Part shown: positions 44,071 to 54,264 of the stretch, piece by piece
Numbering within the stretch: position 1 is the first letter of the stretch
Layout of the letters: every line of letters begins with the position of its first letter
Assembly (NCBI GenBank): GCA_027622375.1
Contig: JAQCAB010000003.1
Location: 62,001-126,000 of the forward strand
Length of the DNA stretch: 64,000 nt
Origin: Bacteroidota bacterium
Lineage (GTDB): Bacteria; Bacteroidota; Ignavibacteria; UBA10030; UBA8401
Direction: 5' to 3'
The notes under the pieces: generated by a model
What the model was told of the DNA's origin: nothing
The model's database searches: none
Seen by the model: only the letters and a program-made list of their open reading frames with translations
Translations under genes and position numbers: made by a program

Positions 44071-46509
44071 TTAATTTGTTTTTCGTCTTACAGTTATATC
44101 GTTGTTCGATTCTAATTTATTAATAATTTTATTTACATTTAAATCAACTTCTTGCTCAGTTAAAGTTCGTTCAAGAGATTGATAAAATAAACTTATTCCA
44201 ATGCTCTTAACGCCTTTTCCAAACTCGTTACTTGAATATAAATCAAAAATTTCGTGATGTTCAAGTAATTCGTTAGAATATTTATTAATTATTTCTTTTA
44301 TATAATTGTAATTTAAGTTGTTAGGTATCAAAATTGCCAAATCTCGTTTAATTCCAGGAAAGCGTGGGATTGGCGTATATTTTTTTATATACTTTTCAGT
44401 GAGTTTTAAGAATTTTTCTAAATCAATTTCAGCATAAAACACATCATCGATAAGTCCAAAATCGTTTAATATATTTTTTGAAATCACTCCAATTTTTCCA
44501 AAACAAACATTTCCTAAATTAATAGTAAAAATAACAGAATTAACTTCACTTTTATTAGATTCCAAATAATTTACTTTTTCACCTAAATATTTAGGTGAAA
44601 TTTGATCAACAATTCCTTTTATATCGAATAAATCAAAATTTCTTTCAGATTGATACCAGGTTTTATTTTGACAATTCCCTGTAAACGCAATTAAAAGTTG
44701 TTGACTTTCTTTATAATCCAAAATATTATTACCAGTTTTGTATGATTCGCTTTTTTCATAAACAGTTCCAATTTCAAATAACTGCAAATCATTAGTTCCC
44801 TTATTTTTATTTAAACTAATAATCTCAAGCATTGTGGGAATCAAATTTGATTTTAATATTTCTAAATCTGTTGAAATCGGATTATCAACTTTAACAAAAT
44901 TACTTCCGAATTTTTTAGCAACTTTTTGTTTTATAAAACTATTTGTACAAATCTCATTTAATCCGATTGAAGTGAAATAATTTTTTAATCCATTTATAAC
45001 TTCTTCATCTTTATTTTGAAAATTAGAAAAATGATAATGAACTTCGTTTGATGATGGGATAAAATCATATCCATGTATTCTTGATATTTCTTCAATTAAA
45101 TCTACATCTTGCTCAATATCATTTCGATGCGATGGAATACTGCATTCAATTTTATCTTTTGTAAATGAAAGAACTTTTAATTCAAGTGAGTTTAAATATT
45201 TTTTTACTTTCACTTTTGGAATTTCAAATCCCAAATATGAATTTAACTTTTCAAATGTAAGTGTAATTGATTTGTTAGAATTTTTTGATTTTCCACTTGC
45301 ATAAATTTCAGAAACAATTTTACCATTTGATGTAAGTGCAATTAACTGGCTTGCTCTGTTTAATGCCCAAATAATTTTTGAATTATCAATTCCCCTTTCA
45401 AATCTTGTTGCGGCATCAGTTTGTATTCCGAGATATTTTGAACTTTTGCGAATTGAAGTAGAATTAAAAATTGCCGCTTCCAATAAAATATTTTTAGTTG
45501 ATCTTGAAATCTCTGAATATGATCCTCCCATAATTCCACCAATTGCAACCGATTGATTTGAATCGCAAATCATAATTGTTCCATCATTTAAATTATGCGT
45601 TTTATCATCAAGCGTTTTAAACTTTTCACCCTTTTTGGAATCTTTAACAATTATTTTTGAACCAGAAATTTTATCTAAATCAAAAGCATGTAGTGGTTGG
45701 CCAATTTCATGCATCACATAATTTGTTACATCAACAATATTATTAATTGATCTAATTCCAATTGATGACAATCTAGTTTTTAACCAATCTGGCGATTCCT
45801 GAATCTTTACATCTGAAATAATTCTTGCCAAGTAAAGAGGACAATTATTGGAATTAATTTCAATTTTAAATTTAATTTTTTCTTTCGAAATATTTTCATT
45901 AATTAAAATAATAGGGAGAGTTAATTTTTTATTTAATTTTGCTGCAAGCTCACGAGCAATACCAAAATGATTTAAACAATCTCCTCTATTTGGCGTTAAT
46001 GCTATATCAAAAATTATATCATTGTAATTTAAAAAATCAGAAAAATTTTGGCCAATAGTTGTTGAATCTTGCAATACATAAATCGAATCTTTATCATCCG
46101 ATAAATCAAGTTCAAATTTTGAACAAATCATTCCATTTGATTCAACTCCACGGATTGTTGCTTTTGTTAATGTAAATGGTTTCTCAAGTGGATCATGTTG
46201 ATTGCGAGGAATAGTTGCACCAACAAGCGCTACAACAACTTTTTGTGAAGCTGAAACTTTTGTGTCGCCACAAATTATTTTAAGTTTTCCAATTTTACTT
46301 CCAACATCAACTGTACAAAGTTTTAATTTATTTGCATTTGGATGATCTTCAACAGATAAAACTTTTGCTGAAAAAATATTTTTATATTTTTCAGATTGAT
46401 ACTCAATATTTTCAACTTCCAAACCAAGTGAATTTAAAGTAGCAGCAATTATTTTAGGCTCTTCAGCAATTTTAATAAAATCTTTAAGCCAATTAATTGA
46501 GATCTTCAT
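44071..46509 (-). CDS. pheT: Phenylalanyl-tRNA synthetase beta subunit
   Basis: This 812-residue protein starts MKISINWLKDFIKI and has the N-terminal tRNA-binding domain (VLSVEDHPNANKLKLCTVDVG), B3/B4 editing and B5 domains (DVTNYVMHEIGQPLHAFDLD, DAATRFERGID), the catalytic-like core, and a C-terminal anticodon-binding domain with IPRFPGIKRDLAILIP. It pairs with PheS, whose gene is 3 bp upstream. Confidence 0.97.
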   Translation of the reverse strand: MKISINWLKDFIKIAEEPKIIAATLNSLGLEVENIEYQSEKYKNIFSAKVLSVEDHPNANKLKLCTVDVGSKIGKLKIICGDTKVSASQKVVVALVGATIPRNQHDPLEKPFTLTKATIRGVESNGMICSKFELDLSDDKDSIYVLQDSTTIGQNFSDFLNYNDIIFDIALTPNRGDCLNHFGIARELAAKLNKKLTLPIILINENISKEKIKFKIEINSNNCPLYLARIISDVKIQESPDWLKTRLSSIGIRSINNIVDVTNYVMHEIGQPLHAFDLDKISGSKIIVKDSKKGEKFKTLDDKTHNLNDGTIMICDSNQSVAIGGIMGGSYSEISRSTKNILLEAAIFNSTSIRKSSKYLGIQTDAATRFERGIDNSKIIWALNRASQLIALTSNGKIVSEIYASGKSKNSNKSITLTFEKLNSYLGFEIPKVKVKKYLNSLELKVLSFTKDKIECSIPSHRNDIEQDVDLIEEISRIHGYDFIPSSNEVHYHFSNFQNKDEEVINGLKNYFTSIGLNEICTNSFIKQKVAKKFGSNFVKVDNPISTDLEILKSNLIPTMLEIISLNKNKGTNDLQLFEIGTVYEKSESYKTGNNILDYKESQQLLIAFTGNCQNKTWYQSERNFDLFDIKGIVDQISPKYLGEKVNYLESNKSEVNSVIFTINLGNVCFGKIGVISKNILNDFGLIDDVFYAEIDLEKFLKLTEKYIKKYTPIPRFPGIKRDLAILIPNNLNYNYIKEIINKYSNELLEHHEIFDLYSSNEFGKGVKSIGISLFYQSLERTLTEQEVDLNVNKIINKLESNNDITVRRKTN

Positions 46510-46512
46510 TTT

Positions 46513-47538
46513 TTATGCAAGCTGTTTTAACATTCTGATATCATTTTCGTACAACATTCTGATATCATCAATTCCCATTCTTAAAATTGTAATTCTTTCA
46601 ATCCCCATTCCAAATGCAAAACCATTCCATTCATTTTTATTCAATCCAACATTTTTATAAACATTTGGATGTATCATTCCTGCACCTAAAATTTCGAGCC
46701 AACCTGATTGTTTACAAATTCTGCATCCTTTCGATTTACATAAAAAACAACTTATATCCATTTCGAGAGAAGGTTCTGTAAATGGAAAATAACTTGGCCT
46801 AATTTTAAATTTTATTGAATTGCCATAAAACTGTTTTGCAAAATTTATAAGAGTCCCTTTTAAATCTGCCATTGAGACTTTTTTATCAATGTATACTCCA
46901 TCAACCTGATGAAATAAACAATAACTTCTTGCGCTAATTGCTTCATTTCGGAAAACTCTGCCAGGCATAATAATTCTAATCGGAGGTTTTCCAGTTTCCA
47001 TTGCACGAATTTGTACCGAAGTAGTATGCGTACGCAATAAAATATTTTGATTTATAAAAAAAGTATCTTGCAAATCTCTTGCTGGATGATCTGGTGGAAA
47101 ATTTAATGCAGAAAAATTATGAAAGTCATCTTCAATTTCTGGGCCATACTCTGAACTGAATCCCATCCTATTAAAAATATTTTTAATTTCCATCATAGTT
47201 TGAGTAATTGGATGTAAACTTCCCTTTGACGAAATTCTCCCCGGTAATGAATAGTCAAATAATTTTTCTTCTTGTTTAGAAGAATCATTTAATTCAAGAA
47301 GTTTAGAATCAAATTGTGAAGTGACTTCGGTTTTGAGTTCATTCAAAAACTTGCCAGCTAATTTTTTATCATTAACTGACAAAATTTTTAATTTTTCAAA
47401 AAGTAATGCAATCTCACCTTTGCGTGATAAATATTTATTTTTAAAAAAATCAATTTTTTCTGAAGTAATGTTTTGCAAATCAGTAATTGCACTACTTCTT
47501 GTCTTTTCAATCTCAATTTGTAAAGATTGTAAAGACAT
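46513..47538 (-). CDS. pheS: Phenylalanyl-tRNA synthetase alpha subunit
   Basis: This 341-residue class II synthetase subunit has an N-terminal coiled coil, motif 2-like PGRVFRNEAISARSYCLFHQVDG, TEPSLEMDISCFLCKSKGC and motif 3 GFAFGMGIERITILRMGIDDIR. HPITQTMMEIKNIFNRMGF is also typical. The gene follows rplT by 57 bp and precedes pheT. Confidence 0.97.
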   Translation of the reverse strand: MSLQSLQIEIEKTRSSAITDLQNITSEKIDFFKNKYLSRKGEIALLFEKLKILSVNDKKLAGKFLNELKTEVTSQFDSKLLELNDSSKQEEKLFDYSLPGRISSKGSLHPITQTMMEIKNIFNRMGFSSEYGPEIEDDFHNFSALNFPPDHPARDLQDTFFINQNILLRTHTTSVQIRAMETGKPPIRIIMPGRVFRNEAISARSYCLFHQVDGVYIDKKVSMADLKGTLINFAKQFYGNSIKFKIRPSYFPFTEPSLEMDISCFLCKSKGCRICKQSGWLEILGAGMIHPNVYKNVGLNKNEWNGFAFGMGIERITILRMGIDDIRMLYENDIRMLKQLA

Positions 47539-47595
47539 ATTAATCCTTTAAAAATAAATAACTAAGCGCTACCACATGAGTAGTGTCAGTCATAT

Positions 47596-47940
47596 TTATT
47601 TTACAAAATCGAGTATTGCGTTAAATGCTTCTGGTTGCTCTGCGGCTAATTGTGCAAGTACTTTACGATTTATAATTACACCTTTTTTCTTGAGTGCATT
47701 TATAAATTCAGAATATGTCATTCCCTTTTCACGAACAGCAGCATTAATTCGTGTAATCCAAAGTTGACGGAATTCTGATTTTTTTGCTTTTCTATCTCGA
47801 TAAGCATATTGCATTGCTTTATCGACGTGATGTTTAGCAATAGTGTGTACTTTGCTTCTGGCTCCCCAATAACCTTTCGCAGCTTTTAAAACTTTTTTGC
47901 GACGGCGATGGGAGGCAACCTTATTTTGTGATCTTGGCAT
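47596..47940 (-). CDS. rplT: 50S ribosomal protein L20
   Basis: This 114-residue basic protein begins [20 protein letters not shown] and continues [34 protein letters not shown] (two stretches), the L20 pattern, then [21 protein letters not shown]20 binds 23S rRNA and in many bacteria represses its own infC-rpmI-rplT operon. That gene order is present here. Confidence 0.98.
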   Translation of the reverse strand: MPRSQNKVASHRRRKKVLKAAKGYWGARSKVHTIAKHHVDKAMQYAYRDRKAKKSEFRQLWITRINAAVREKGMTYSEFINALKKKGVIINRKVLAQLAAEQPEAFNAILDFVK

Positions 47941-47984
47941 AGTTGCTCTTTATATTTTAGTGATTAGTTTAGTTAATTATTTTT

Positions 47985-48173
47985 TTATAACATTTCTCGA
48001 ATTCGTTTTTCATGTGCAGGAGCTAAAATTCCTGGTTTACGCAAACGACGTTTTCTTTTCGAACTTTTACTTGTTAAAATGTGGCGGCGATTCATTTTAC
48101 GTCGTTTAACTTTTCTTGTTGCTGTTAACGAAAATCTTTTTCTCGCGCCTCTATTTGTTTTTAATTTTGGCAT
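47985..48173 (-). CDS. rpmI: 50S ribosomal protein L35
   Basis: This 62-residue protein begins [20 protein letters not shown], has the basic block [23 protein letters not shown] and ends with the L35-type REML tail. It lies between infC and rplT, the canonical order. Confidence 0.97.
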   Translation of the reverse strand: MPKLKTNRGARKRFSLTATRKVKRRKMNRRHILTSKSSKRKRRLRKPGILAPAHEKRIREML

Positions 48174-48195
48174 TATTGTACCTTTGTTTTTTCTA

Positions 48196-48732
48196 TTATA
48201 ACTTTATTATTTTTTTAATTGATTTATCTTGTGTTAAAACTGCAATCAATGCTTTTCCTTCTAATTTTACCTCTTGATCAATTTTTGAAACTTCGGATAA
48301 TCTTTCAATAAATCTTTGCATAATTTCTTCACCTGGTGCTTTGTAAGCAATTTGCCTTCCTCTAAATATTACTGCAACTTTTACTTTATGACCATCCTCA
48401 ATAAATTGTTCGGCATGTTTAGCCTTAAAATTAAAATCATGTACATCTGTGTTTGGATGTAATCTGATTTCTTTTATAGAAATAATTTGTTGATTCTTTT
48501 TTTGAAGTTTTTCTTTTTTCTGCAATTCATATTTAAATTTTCCTAAATCCATTATTTTACAAACTGGAGGTTTTGCAGTTGGCGAAACTTCTATCAAATC
48601 TAATCCTCTTTGCCTAGCCATATATGTTGCTTCTCTTGGAGAAAGTATTCCAAGTTGCGAACCAAATTCGTCAATAACTCGAACTTGCAGTGATTTTATT
48701 TCTTCGTTGCAGCGTACTTTTAATCCTTTAAT
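48196..48732 (-). CDS. infC: Translation initiation factor IF-3 with AUU start
   Basis: The first internal ATG at 48621 would remove the IF-3 N-terminal domain. Reading upstream in frame gives [20 protein letters not shown] and then [17 protein letters not shown], the normal IF-3 start region. The only plausible initiator is ATT at 48730-48732, with AAAGGG (48740-48745) seven bases before it overlapping the thrS stop. This gives 178 residues, the usual length. Later motifs are [26 protein letters not shown] and [22 protein letters not shown] at infC lets IF-3 limit its own translation in E. coli and probably here. Confidence 0.93.
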   Translation of the reverse strand: MKGLKVRCNEEIKSLQVRVIDEFGSQLGILSPREATYMARQRGLDLIEVSPTAKPPVCKIMDLGKFKYELQKKEKLQKKNQQIISIKEIRLHPNTDVHDFNFKAKHAEQFIEDGHKVKVAVIFRGRQIAYKAPGEEIMQRFIERLSEVSKIDQEVKLEGKALIAVLTQDKSIKKIIKL

Positions 48733-48744
48733 ATTTTTACCCTT

Positions 48745-50670
48745 TCAATTTATGATTGATATTTCTTGATTTATTTTTTTTACGAAATCTTCAATTTTAA
48801 AAATTCCCAAATCACCATCTTTATGTTTACGAACAGAAACAGTTTTTGATGAACTTTCTTTTTCGCCAACAACTAACATGTATGGTATTTTTTTATTTTC
48901 AGCTTCTCTAATTTTATATCCAATTTTTTCGTTTCGTGAATCTAATTCAACCCTAAAACCTAATTGGGTTAATTTTTGTTCTATTTCAGTTCCGTAATTT
49001 ACGAATAGATCTGAGATTGGAAAAACAATTATTTGCACAGGTGCAATCCAAAGTGGAAAATCGCCGGCAAAATGTTCAATCAATAATCCTACAAATCTTT
49101 CCATCGATCCAAATGGAGCTCTATGAATTATAACTGGTCTCTTTTTTAAACCATCTGTTGAAGTATAATCTAATTTAAACCTTTCAGGCATTACATAATC
49201 TACTTGAACTGTTCCCAATTGCCAAGTTCTTCCGATTGCATCTTTTACCATAAAATCAATTTTTGGACCATAAAAAGAAGCATCACCAATTCCAATAAAA
49301 TAATTTAGATTCATTTCCTTTGCAACTTCCAAAATTTCTTTTTGCGCTCTTTCCCAATATTCAGTCTCACCACCATATTTTTCAGAATTATCATCTCTAA
49401 AAGATAATCGAGTTTGAACTTCCATTCCAAAAGTAGAAAAAACAAGTTGAGTTAATTCAACTGTGTTTTTAATTTCTTGTTTCAATTGTTCGTGAGTGCA
49501 ATAAATATGAGCATCATCTTGAGTAAAAGATCTTACACGGATTAAACCATTTAATTCTCCAGATTGCTCGTATCTGTAAACTGTTCCAAATTCTGCTAAT
49601 CGTAACGGAAGATCACGATACGATCTTGGTTTAGTCATATAAATTTGATGATGATGTGGACAATTCATCGGCTTCAACATAAACTCTTCACCATTTTCAA
49701 AATGAATTGGTGGAAATTGTGAATCTTTATAATATGGATAATGACCTGAAGTTTTAAATAATTCTATGTTCGCGATGTGTGGAGTTACAACACTCAAGTA
49801 GCCACGTTTTTTTTGTTCACGCCGCATAAATTTTTCTAACTCTTCACGGATGATAGTTCCTTTTGGTAACCAAAGTGGCAAACCTGCACCAATATTTGGT
49901 GTAATTGTAAATAATTCTAATTCAACTCCAAGTTTGCGATGATCTCTCCTTTTTGCTTCTTCAAGTTGAAATAAATAATCATCAAGTTCTTTTTTTGTTG
50001 GGAAGGTGATGCCGTAAATTCGTTGCATCATTTTATTTTTTTCATTCCCACGCCAATATGCTCCAGCAATACTTAAAAGTTTTACAAATTTTATTTTTCC
50101 TGATGATGGGATATGTGGACCAAAACATAAATCTGTAAAATCACCTTGCTGATACATTGTAATTGGTTTGCCAATTAATCCATCAAGTAGTTCAAGTTTG
50201 TAGGGATCTTTTTTTGAAGTAAAATATTTTTTTGCTTCATCCCAAGTTACTTCACTTCTAATAAATTCAACATCACGTTTAGAAAGTTCCAGCATTAAAT
50301 TTTCAATTTTTTGAAGATCCTCTAAAGTGAGTTGGTAATTTGGAATATCAATATCATAATAAAATCCATTTTCAATAGCAGGACCGATTCCAAACTTTGT
50401 ATTTGGAAATAATTTTTCAATTGCTTCAGCCATTAAATGTGCGCTACTATGCCAATAAGTTGATTTGCCTTCAAGAGAATCCCAAGTGTTAATTTTTATT
50501 TCAGAATTATCTTTTATCTCTCTTGAAAGATCCCAAATTGATCCATTTACAGAAATGGAAAGCGCAGCTTTAGATAACGAGGAACCAATATCTGCAGCAA
50601 TTTTAGCACCATTTACTGAAGAAGTATATTTTTTTTTACTTCCATCCGGTAATTTAATTTCAATATTCAT
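48745..50670 (-). CDS. thrS: Threonyl-tRNA synthetase
   Basis: This 641-residue protein has an N-terminal TGS domain (IEIKLPDGSKKKY), the editing domain with HSSAHLMAEAIEKLFP and the HIPSSGKI region, class II core motifs MLKPMNCPHHHQIY, RLAEFGTVYRYEQSGELNGLIRVRSFTQDDAHIYC (two stretches) and a C-terminal anticodon-binding domain. It heads the infC-rpmI-rplT-pheS-pheT run. A terminator at 50680-50705 isolates it from the esterase gene upstream. Confidence 0.97.
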   Translation of the reverse strand: MNIEIKLPDGSKKKYTSSVNGAKIAADIGSSLSKAALSISVNGSIWDLSREIKDNSEIKINTWDSLEGKSTYWHSSAHLMAEAIEKLFPNTKFGIGPAIENGFYYDIDIPNYQLTLEDLQKIENLMLELSKRDVEFIRSEVTWDEAKKYFTSKKDPYKLELLDGLIGKPITMYQQGDFTDLCFGPHIPSSGKIKFVKLLSIAGAYWRGNEKNKMMQRIYGITFPTKKELDDYLFQLEEAKRRDHRKLGVELELFTITPNIGAGLPLWLPKGTIIREELEKFMRREQKKRGYLSVVTPHIANIELFKTSGHYPYYKDSQFPPIHFENGEEFMLKPMNCPHHHQIYMTKPRSYRDLPLRLAEFGTVYRYEQSGELNGLIRVRSFTQDDAHIYCTHEQLKQEIKNTVELTQLVFSTFGMEVQTRLSFRDDNSEKYGGETEYWERAQKEILEVAKEMNLNYFIGIGDASFYGPKIDFMVKDAIGRTWQLGTVQVDYVMPERFKLDYTSTDGLKKRPVIIHRAPFGSMERFVGLLIEHFAGDFPLWIAPVQIIVFPISDLFVNYGTEIEQKLTQLGFRVELDSRNEKIGYKIREAENKKIPYMLVVGEKESSSKTVSVRKHKDGDLGIFKIEDFVKKINQEISIIN

Positions 50671-50679
50671 ATTAATAAA

Positions 50680-50705
50680 AAATCGGAATAGTTAAACTCC
50701 GATTT
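50680..50705 (-). terminator. Rho-independent terminator before thrS
   Basis: A perfect 8-bp stem (AAATCGGA / TCCGATTT) with a 10-base loop is followed on the minus strand by further T residues (TTTTTTATT). It lies after the esterase gene and 10 bp before the thrS start, so it ends the peptidase-esterase transcript or attenuates thrS. Confidence 0.7.
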
Positions 50706-50751
50706 CACAAAAATACAAAAAGTTATAAAGTTTTACAATCTTTATACGCAC

Positions 50752-51537
50752 TTATTCTAAATTCTTTGAATGAAATTTTAAATGATCTTCAATATGCATG
50801 CCCCAATATTTCCAATTATGGTTTCCTTCAAACTCAATATATTCATGTGCAATTTTCAGTTCGTTTAATTTTTTTTGATAAACTCTATTTTCTTCCAGTA
50901 ATCTATCTTCAGTTCCAATGTCAAATTTAATTTTCATTTTGTTTTTTAGATTTGGGGCTAATAACAATAAATCATTTTCTTCCCATTTTTTCTTATAAAA
51001 TTTTATCGGACCAAAGGCTGAATCCATCCACCAATTATTTGTTTTATGATTTAAAATATCCAAAACTCCGCTTAAACTTGAAACCGAAATAAATTTTTCA
51101 GGATATTTTGATGCAAATTTTAATGCACCATATCCTCCCATACTTAATCCACAAATTGCTTTTTTATTTTTATTATTGAAAAGTGAATCCACAAATGGAA
51201 TTAATTCATTTATAAAATAACTTTCATATTGCCAGTCTTTTTTTACAGGACTATTATTATACCAAGAGAATTCTCCACCATCAGGCATTACAATTGTTAA
51301 ATTAAATTGATCTGCAATAAATTCAATATCAGTTAAATCGGTCCAGTTTTTATAATTGCCATAAGCGCCGTGTAATAAAAATAAAATTTTACTGCCAGTA
51401 TTTTTTTCTGGAAAATAAATTATCAGCGATTGATCTTTATTTAAAGATTTACTGAAATGTGTAAATTTTTTGAGATTAGATTCTTTAGAAAAAGAAAAAC
51501 TAATTACAACTAAAAGCAGAAAGCAAATTTTTTTCAA
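50752..51537 (-). CDS. Secreted alpha/beta-hydrolase esterase (putative esterase/FrmB-like)
   Basis: This 261-residue protein has a signal peptide (about 1-16). The alpha/beta-hydrolase core shows ILFLLHGAYGNYKNW (oxyanion-hole HG), nucleophile elbow CGLSMGGYGALKFA with Ser near 138, Asp in GTEDRLLEENR and His in FEGNHNWKYWG. This is the putative-esterase group that contains S-formylglutathione hydrolases, mycolyltransferases and feruloyl esterases. The substrate is unknown. The gene abuts the DPP-IV-like gene with no gap, so the two exported hydrolases are probably co-expressed. Confidence 0.85.
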   Translation of the reverse strand: MKKICFLLLVVISFSFSKESNLKKFTHFSKSLNKDQSLIIYFPEKNTGSKILFLLHGAYGNYKNWTDLTDIEFIADQFNLTIVMPDGGEFSWYNNSPVKKDWQYESYFINELIPFVDSLFNNKNKKAICGLSMGGYGALKFASKYPEKFISVSSLSGVLDILNHKTNNWWMDSAFGPIKFYKKKWEENDLLLLAPNLKNKMKIKFDIGTEDRLLEENRVYQKKLNELKIAHEYIEFEGNHNWKYWGMHIEDHLKFHSKNLE

Positions 51538-53715
51538 TTATAAATTTGTGAGAATAAAATTTGTCATCAAGGTGTAAAGTTGAAAAGAAGTGTTTCCGCC
51601 ACCTATTCCATGATTCTTATTCGGATAATACATTGTGGAAAATTGTTTTGCTTCTTTTTGCAATGCATATACAAAATTTACTGAATTTTGAAAATGAACA
51701 TTATCATCACCAGTACCATGAATTAATAAAAATTTACCTTTTAATTTTTTTGCGTGATTTACCGGTGCGGTATCATCATAATTTGCTGAGTTAAATTGTG
51801 GCAATCCCATATATCGTTCAGTATAAATTGAATCATAAAATCTCCAATTTGTAACGGGTGCAACTGCAATTGCCAATTTAAAATAATCAGCTCCTTCTAA
51901 AATTGTATAACTTGACATGTATCCGCCATAACTCCAGCCCCAAATTCCAATTCGGTCTTTATCCACAAAAGAAAGTGAAGATAAATACTTTGCACCTTCA
52001 ATTTGATCCCGTACTTCTATTTTTCCAAGTTGACCATAAGTTATTTGTCTAAAATCCCGACCACGAGCACCAGTGCCACGATTATCAAGCATGAAAATTA
52101 AATATCCATTTTGGCAAAGATAACTATTCCATAACGCACCACGAGCGCCGCCCCAATTATTTGTAACAACTTGAGAACCAGGACCTCCGTAAGTAAAAAC
52201 TAAAACTGGATATTTTTTTGTTGAATCAAAATCTTCGGGCAACATTAAAGAAGCATTTAAATTAACACCATCGGTTGTAGTAAAATTAAAATATTTTGTT
52301 AATGCAAGCTGATATTCGTTGATTGGTAAATGCTCATTTGCTTCTAAAACTTCAACAAGTTTTCCATCATTTTTATTTAACGAAATTTTTGTTGGGGTTA
52401 CATTATTTGAAAAATAATTTATGAAATAATCAAAACTTGGAGAAAAATTTGCTCTATTTGTTCCAGAAAGTTGAGTTAAAACTTTTTTATTATTTCCATT
52501 AATTTTGATTGAATAAATTTTTCTTTCAAGTGGAGTTTCTTCACTACTTGAAAAATAAATTATTTTTGAATCTTCATCAATTCCATAAAATTGATCGACA
52601 TCAAACTGGCCTTTTGTAATTTGATGAATTAATTTTCCATTGTTGCCATAATAATAAATGTGTCTGTATCCATCTCGTTCAGATGCCCATAAAAATGAAC
52701 CATCCTTTAAAAATTTTAAGTCATCGTGGATATCTAAATATTTATCTGCAACCTCTTCAAAAAGTTTTGATATTATTTTTGAATTTGTGTTGTAAACTAA
52801 AAATTCTAATTTATTTTGTAAACGATTCATTTTTTCTACAACAAGTTCATTTGAGTTTTTCCACAAAATTCTTGGAATGTAAATATCTTTTTCAATTCCT
52901 AAATCGACCCAATTAGTTTGCCCAGTTGAAGCATTAATTACACCAATTTTCACAATTGCATTCGGGTCACCTGCTTTTGGATACTTCATTGTTTTTAAAG
53001 TTAAATGAAGTGAGTCCCATTCTGTTAAAGTGTAATCGGGCTCTCCACTTTGATCAAGTTGCCAAAAAGCAATTTGTTTTGAATCTGGTGACCAACGCGA
53101 TCCATCTGCAATTCCAAACTCTTCTTCATAAACCCAGTCAAATTTTCCATTAATTATATTTTCAGTTCCATCAAAAGTTAGTTGAGTTATATTTGAATTT
53201 GACAAATCAATTGAATAAATATTATGCTTAAAAACATATCCCACAAACTTTCCGTCAAATGAAAATTTGGGGTGATAAATTTCTTCGGAATAATTTGTTA
53301 GTTGCTGAAATGAATTATTTTTAATAGAGTATAAAAATAAATTTCCAGCAGGAGTTAATCGCGAAAGATATTGTCTTTCTGGTGGAAGAGCTATAAATAT
53401 TGCTGACTCTTGATTCTCAGAAATTTGATAGCTCGAAAATTTCATTGGCTGAGTTGCATCATCTAATTTTAAATTTTTGCCTTCAACAAAAATTGATCTC
53501 TTTTTAGTTTCACAATCATACTTCATAATATTCATAACTTTCAACAAAGTATCTTGTTGGAGATATGTAAAAGTATTTTCTTTTTTTTGCCATTGCATAC
53601 CTGAAATTGACTTACCCATAAATTTTGTAGAAAGAAATATATCTTCCAGAGTAAGTTTTTTATTTTGCGAAAAAGTAATTGTGAAAATAAAACAGAGTAT
53701 TAAAAGTTTTTTCAT
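51538..53715 (-). CDS. Exported dipeptidyl peptidase IV-like S9 peptidase
   Basis: The protein has 725 residues. Signal peptide about 1-16; an N-terminal DPP-IV beta-propeller with DWVYEEEFGIADGSRWSPDS, including the Glu-Glu motif that holds the substrate amino terminus; then the S9 catalytic domain with GIWGWSYGGYMSSY (nucleophile Ser), HGTGDDNVHFQNS (Asp) and NKNHGIGGG (His). It should release dipeptides, often X-Pro or X-Ala, from peptides in the periplasm. It is a full-length family member. The downstream esterase starts immediately. Confidence 0.93.
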   Translation of the reverse strand: MKKLLILCFIFTITFSQNKKLTLEDIFLSTKFMGKSISGMQWQKKENTFTYLQQDTLLKVMNIMKYDCETKKRSIFVEGKNLKLDDATQPMKFSSYQISENQESAIFIALPPERQYLSRLTPAGNLFLYSIKNNSFQQLTNYSEEIYHPKFSFDGKFVGYVFKHNIYSIDLSNSNITQLTFDGTENIINGKFDWVYEEEFGIADGSRWSPDSKQIAFWQLDQSGEPDYTLTEWDSLHLTLKTMKYPKAGDPNAIVKIGVINASTGQTNWVDLGIEKDIYIPRILWKNSNELVVEKMNRLQNKLEFLVYNTNSKIISKLFEEVADKYLDIHDDLKFLKDGSFLWASERDGYRHIYYYGNNGKLIHQITKGQFDVDQFYGIDEDSKIIYFSSSEETPLERKIYSIKINGNNKKVLTQLSGTNRANFSPSFDYFINYFSNNVTPTKISLNKNDGKLVEVLEANEHLPINEYQLALTKYFNFTTTDGVNLNASLMLPEDFDSTKKYPVLVFTYGGPGSQVVTNNWGGARGALWNSYLCQNGYLIFMLDNRGTGARGRDFRQITYGQLGKIEVRDQIEGAKYLSSLSFVDKDRIGIWGWSYGGYMSSYTILEGADYFKLAIAVAPVTNWRFYDSIYTERYMGLPQFNSANYDDTAPVNHAKKLKGKFLLIHGTGDDNVHFQNSVNFVYALQKEAKQFSTMYYPNKNHGIGGGNTSFQLYTLMTNFILTNL

Positions 53716-53773
53716 TTTTATTTAATTGTTTAAGGTGGTATTTATGAAGTTTAATTTATCCTTTTAATTTTTG

Positions 53774-53848
53774 TGGACTCTAGTGGGGTCGAACCACTGA
53801 CCTCTACCGTGTCAGGGTAGCGCTCTGAACCAACTGAGCTAAGAGTCC
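53774..53848 (-). tRNA. tRNA-Val (GAC)
   Basis: A 75-nt cloverleaf with acceptor GGACTCT/AGAGTCC, D loop AGCTCAGTTGGTTCAGAGC, anticodon loop CTGACAC (anticodon GAC) and T loop GGTTCGACCC. CCA is not encoded. Confidence 0.93.
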
Positions 53849-53881
53849 TATAATTTTTTAAAATACAATAATGTAATTCTT

Positions 53882-53921
53882 AATAAAATAAAGGAGAAAA
53901 TTAATTCTCCTTTATTTTATT
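53882..53921 (-). terminator. 17-bp perfect hairpin between tRNA-Leu and tRNA-Val
   Basis: Arms 53882-53898 and 53905-53921 are perfectly complementary (17 bp) with a 6-base AATTAA-type loop. The hairpin begins 2 bp after tRNA-Leu on the minus strand and contains GGAG/CTCC flanked by T/A-rich arms, so it can act as a terminator or processing signal in either direction. Confidence 0.65.
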
Positions 53922-53923
53922 TG

Positions 53924-54009
53924 TACCGAGAGCCGGACTTGAACCGGCACGGAGCTTGCGCCCCACAGGATTTTAAGTCCTGTGCGTCTACCAATTTCGC
54001 CATCCCGGC
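53924..54009 (-). tRNA. tRNA-Leu (TAA)
   Basis: An 86-nt class II tRNA with acceptor GCCGGGA/TCTCGGT, anticodon loop CTTAAAA (anticodon TAA), a long variable arm (GGGGCGCAAGCTCC) and T loop GGTTCAAGTCC. CCA is not encoded. Confidence 0.93.
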
Positions 54010-54042
54010 AACCACAAAAAATATAAAATTATATTTTTATTG

Positions 54043-54114
54043 AGGCGCCGATCAGATTCGAACTGATGCATAAAGGTTTTGCAGACCTCTCCCTTACCAC
54101 TTGGGTACGGCGCC
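54043..54114 (-). tRNA. tRNA-Cys (GCA)
   Basis: A 72-nt cloverleaf with acceptor GGCGCCG/CGGCGCC, anticodon loop CTGCAAA (anticodon GCA), T loop AGTTCGAATCT and the discriminator U expected for tRNA-Cys. Confidence 0.93.
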
Positions 54115-54150
54115 ACTAAAAATAATCTATTGAAATTATTTATACCTTCG

Positions 54151-54223
<73 letters not shown>

Positions 54224-54264
54224 AAAATTTATTTAATGCAAATTTATGAAATCTTTTAAGGATT

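Noticed and set aside
50671..50751. T-box or other leader riboswitch before thrS
   Set aside because: Only a short hairpin with a T tail is present within about 80 bases, with no room for T-box stem I or a specifier loop; a simple terminator explains it.
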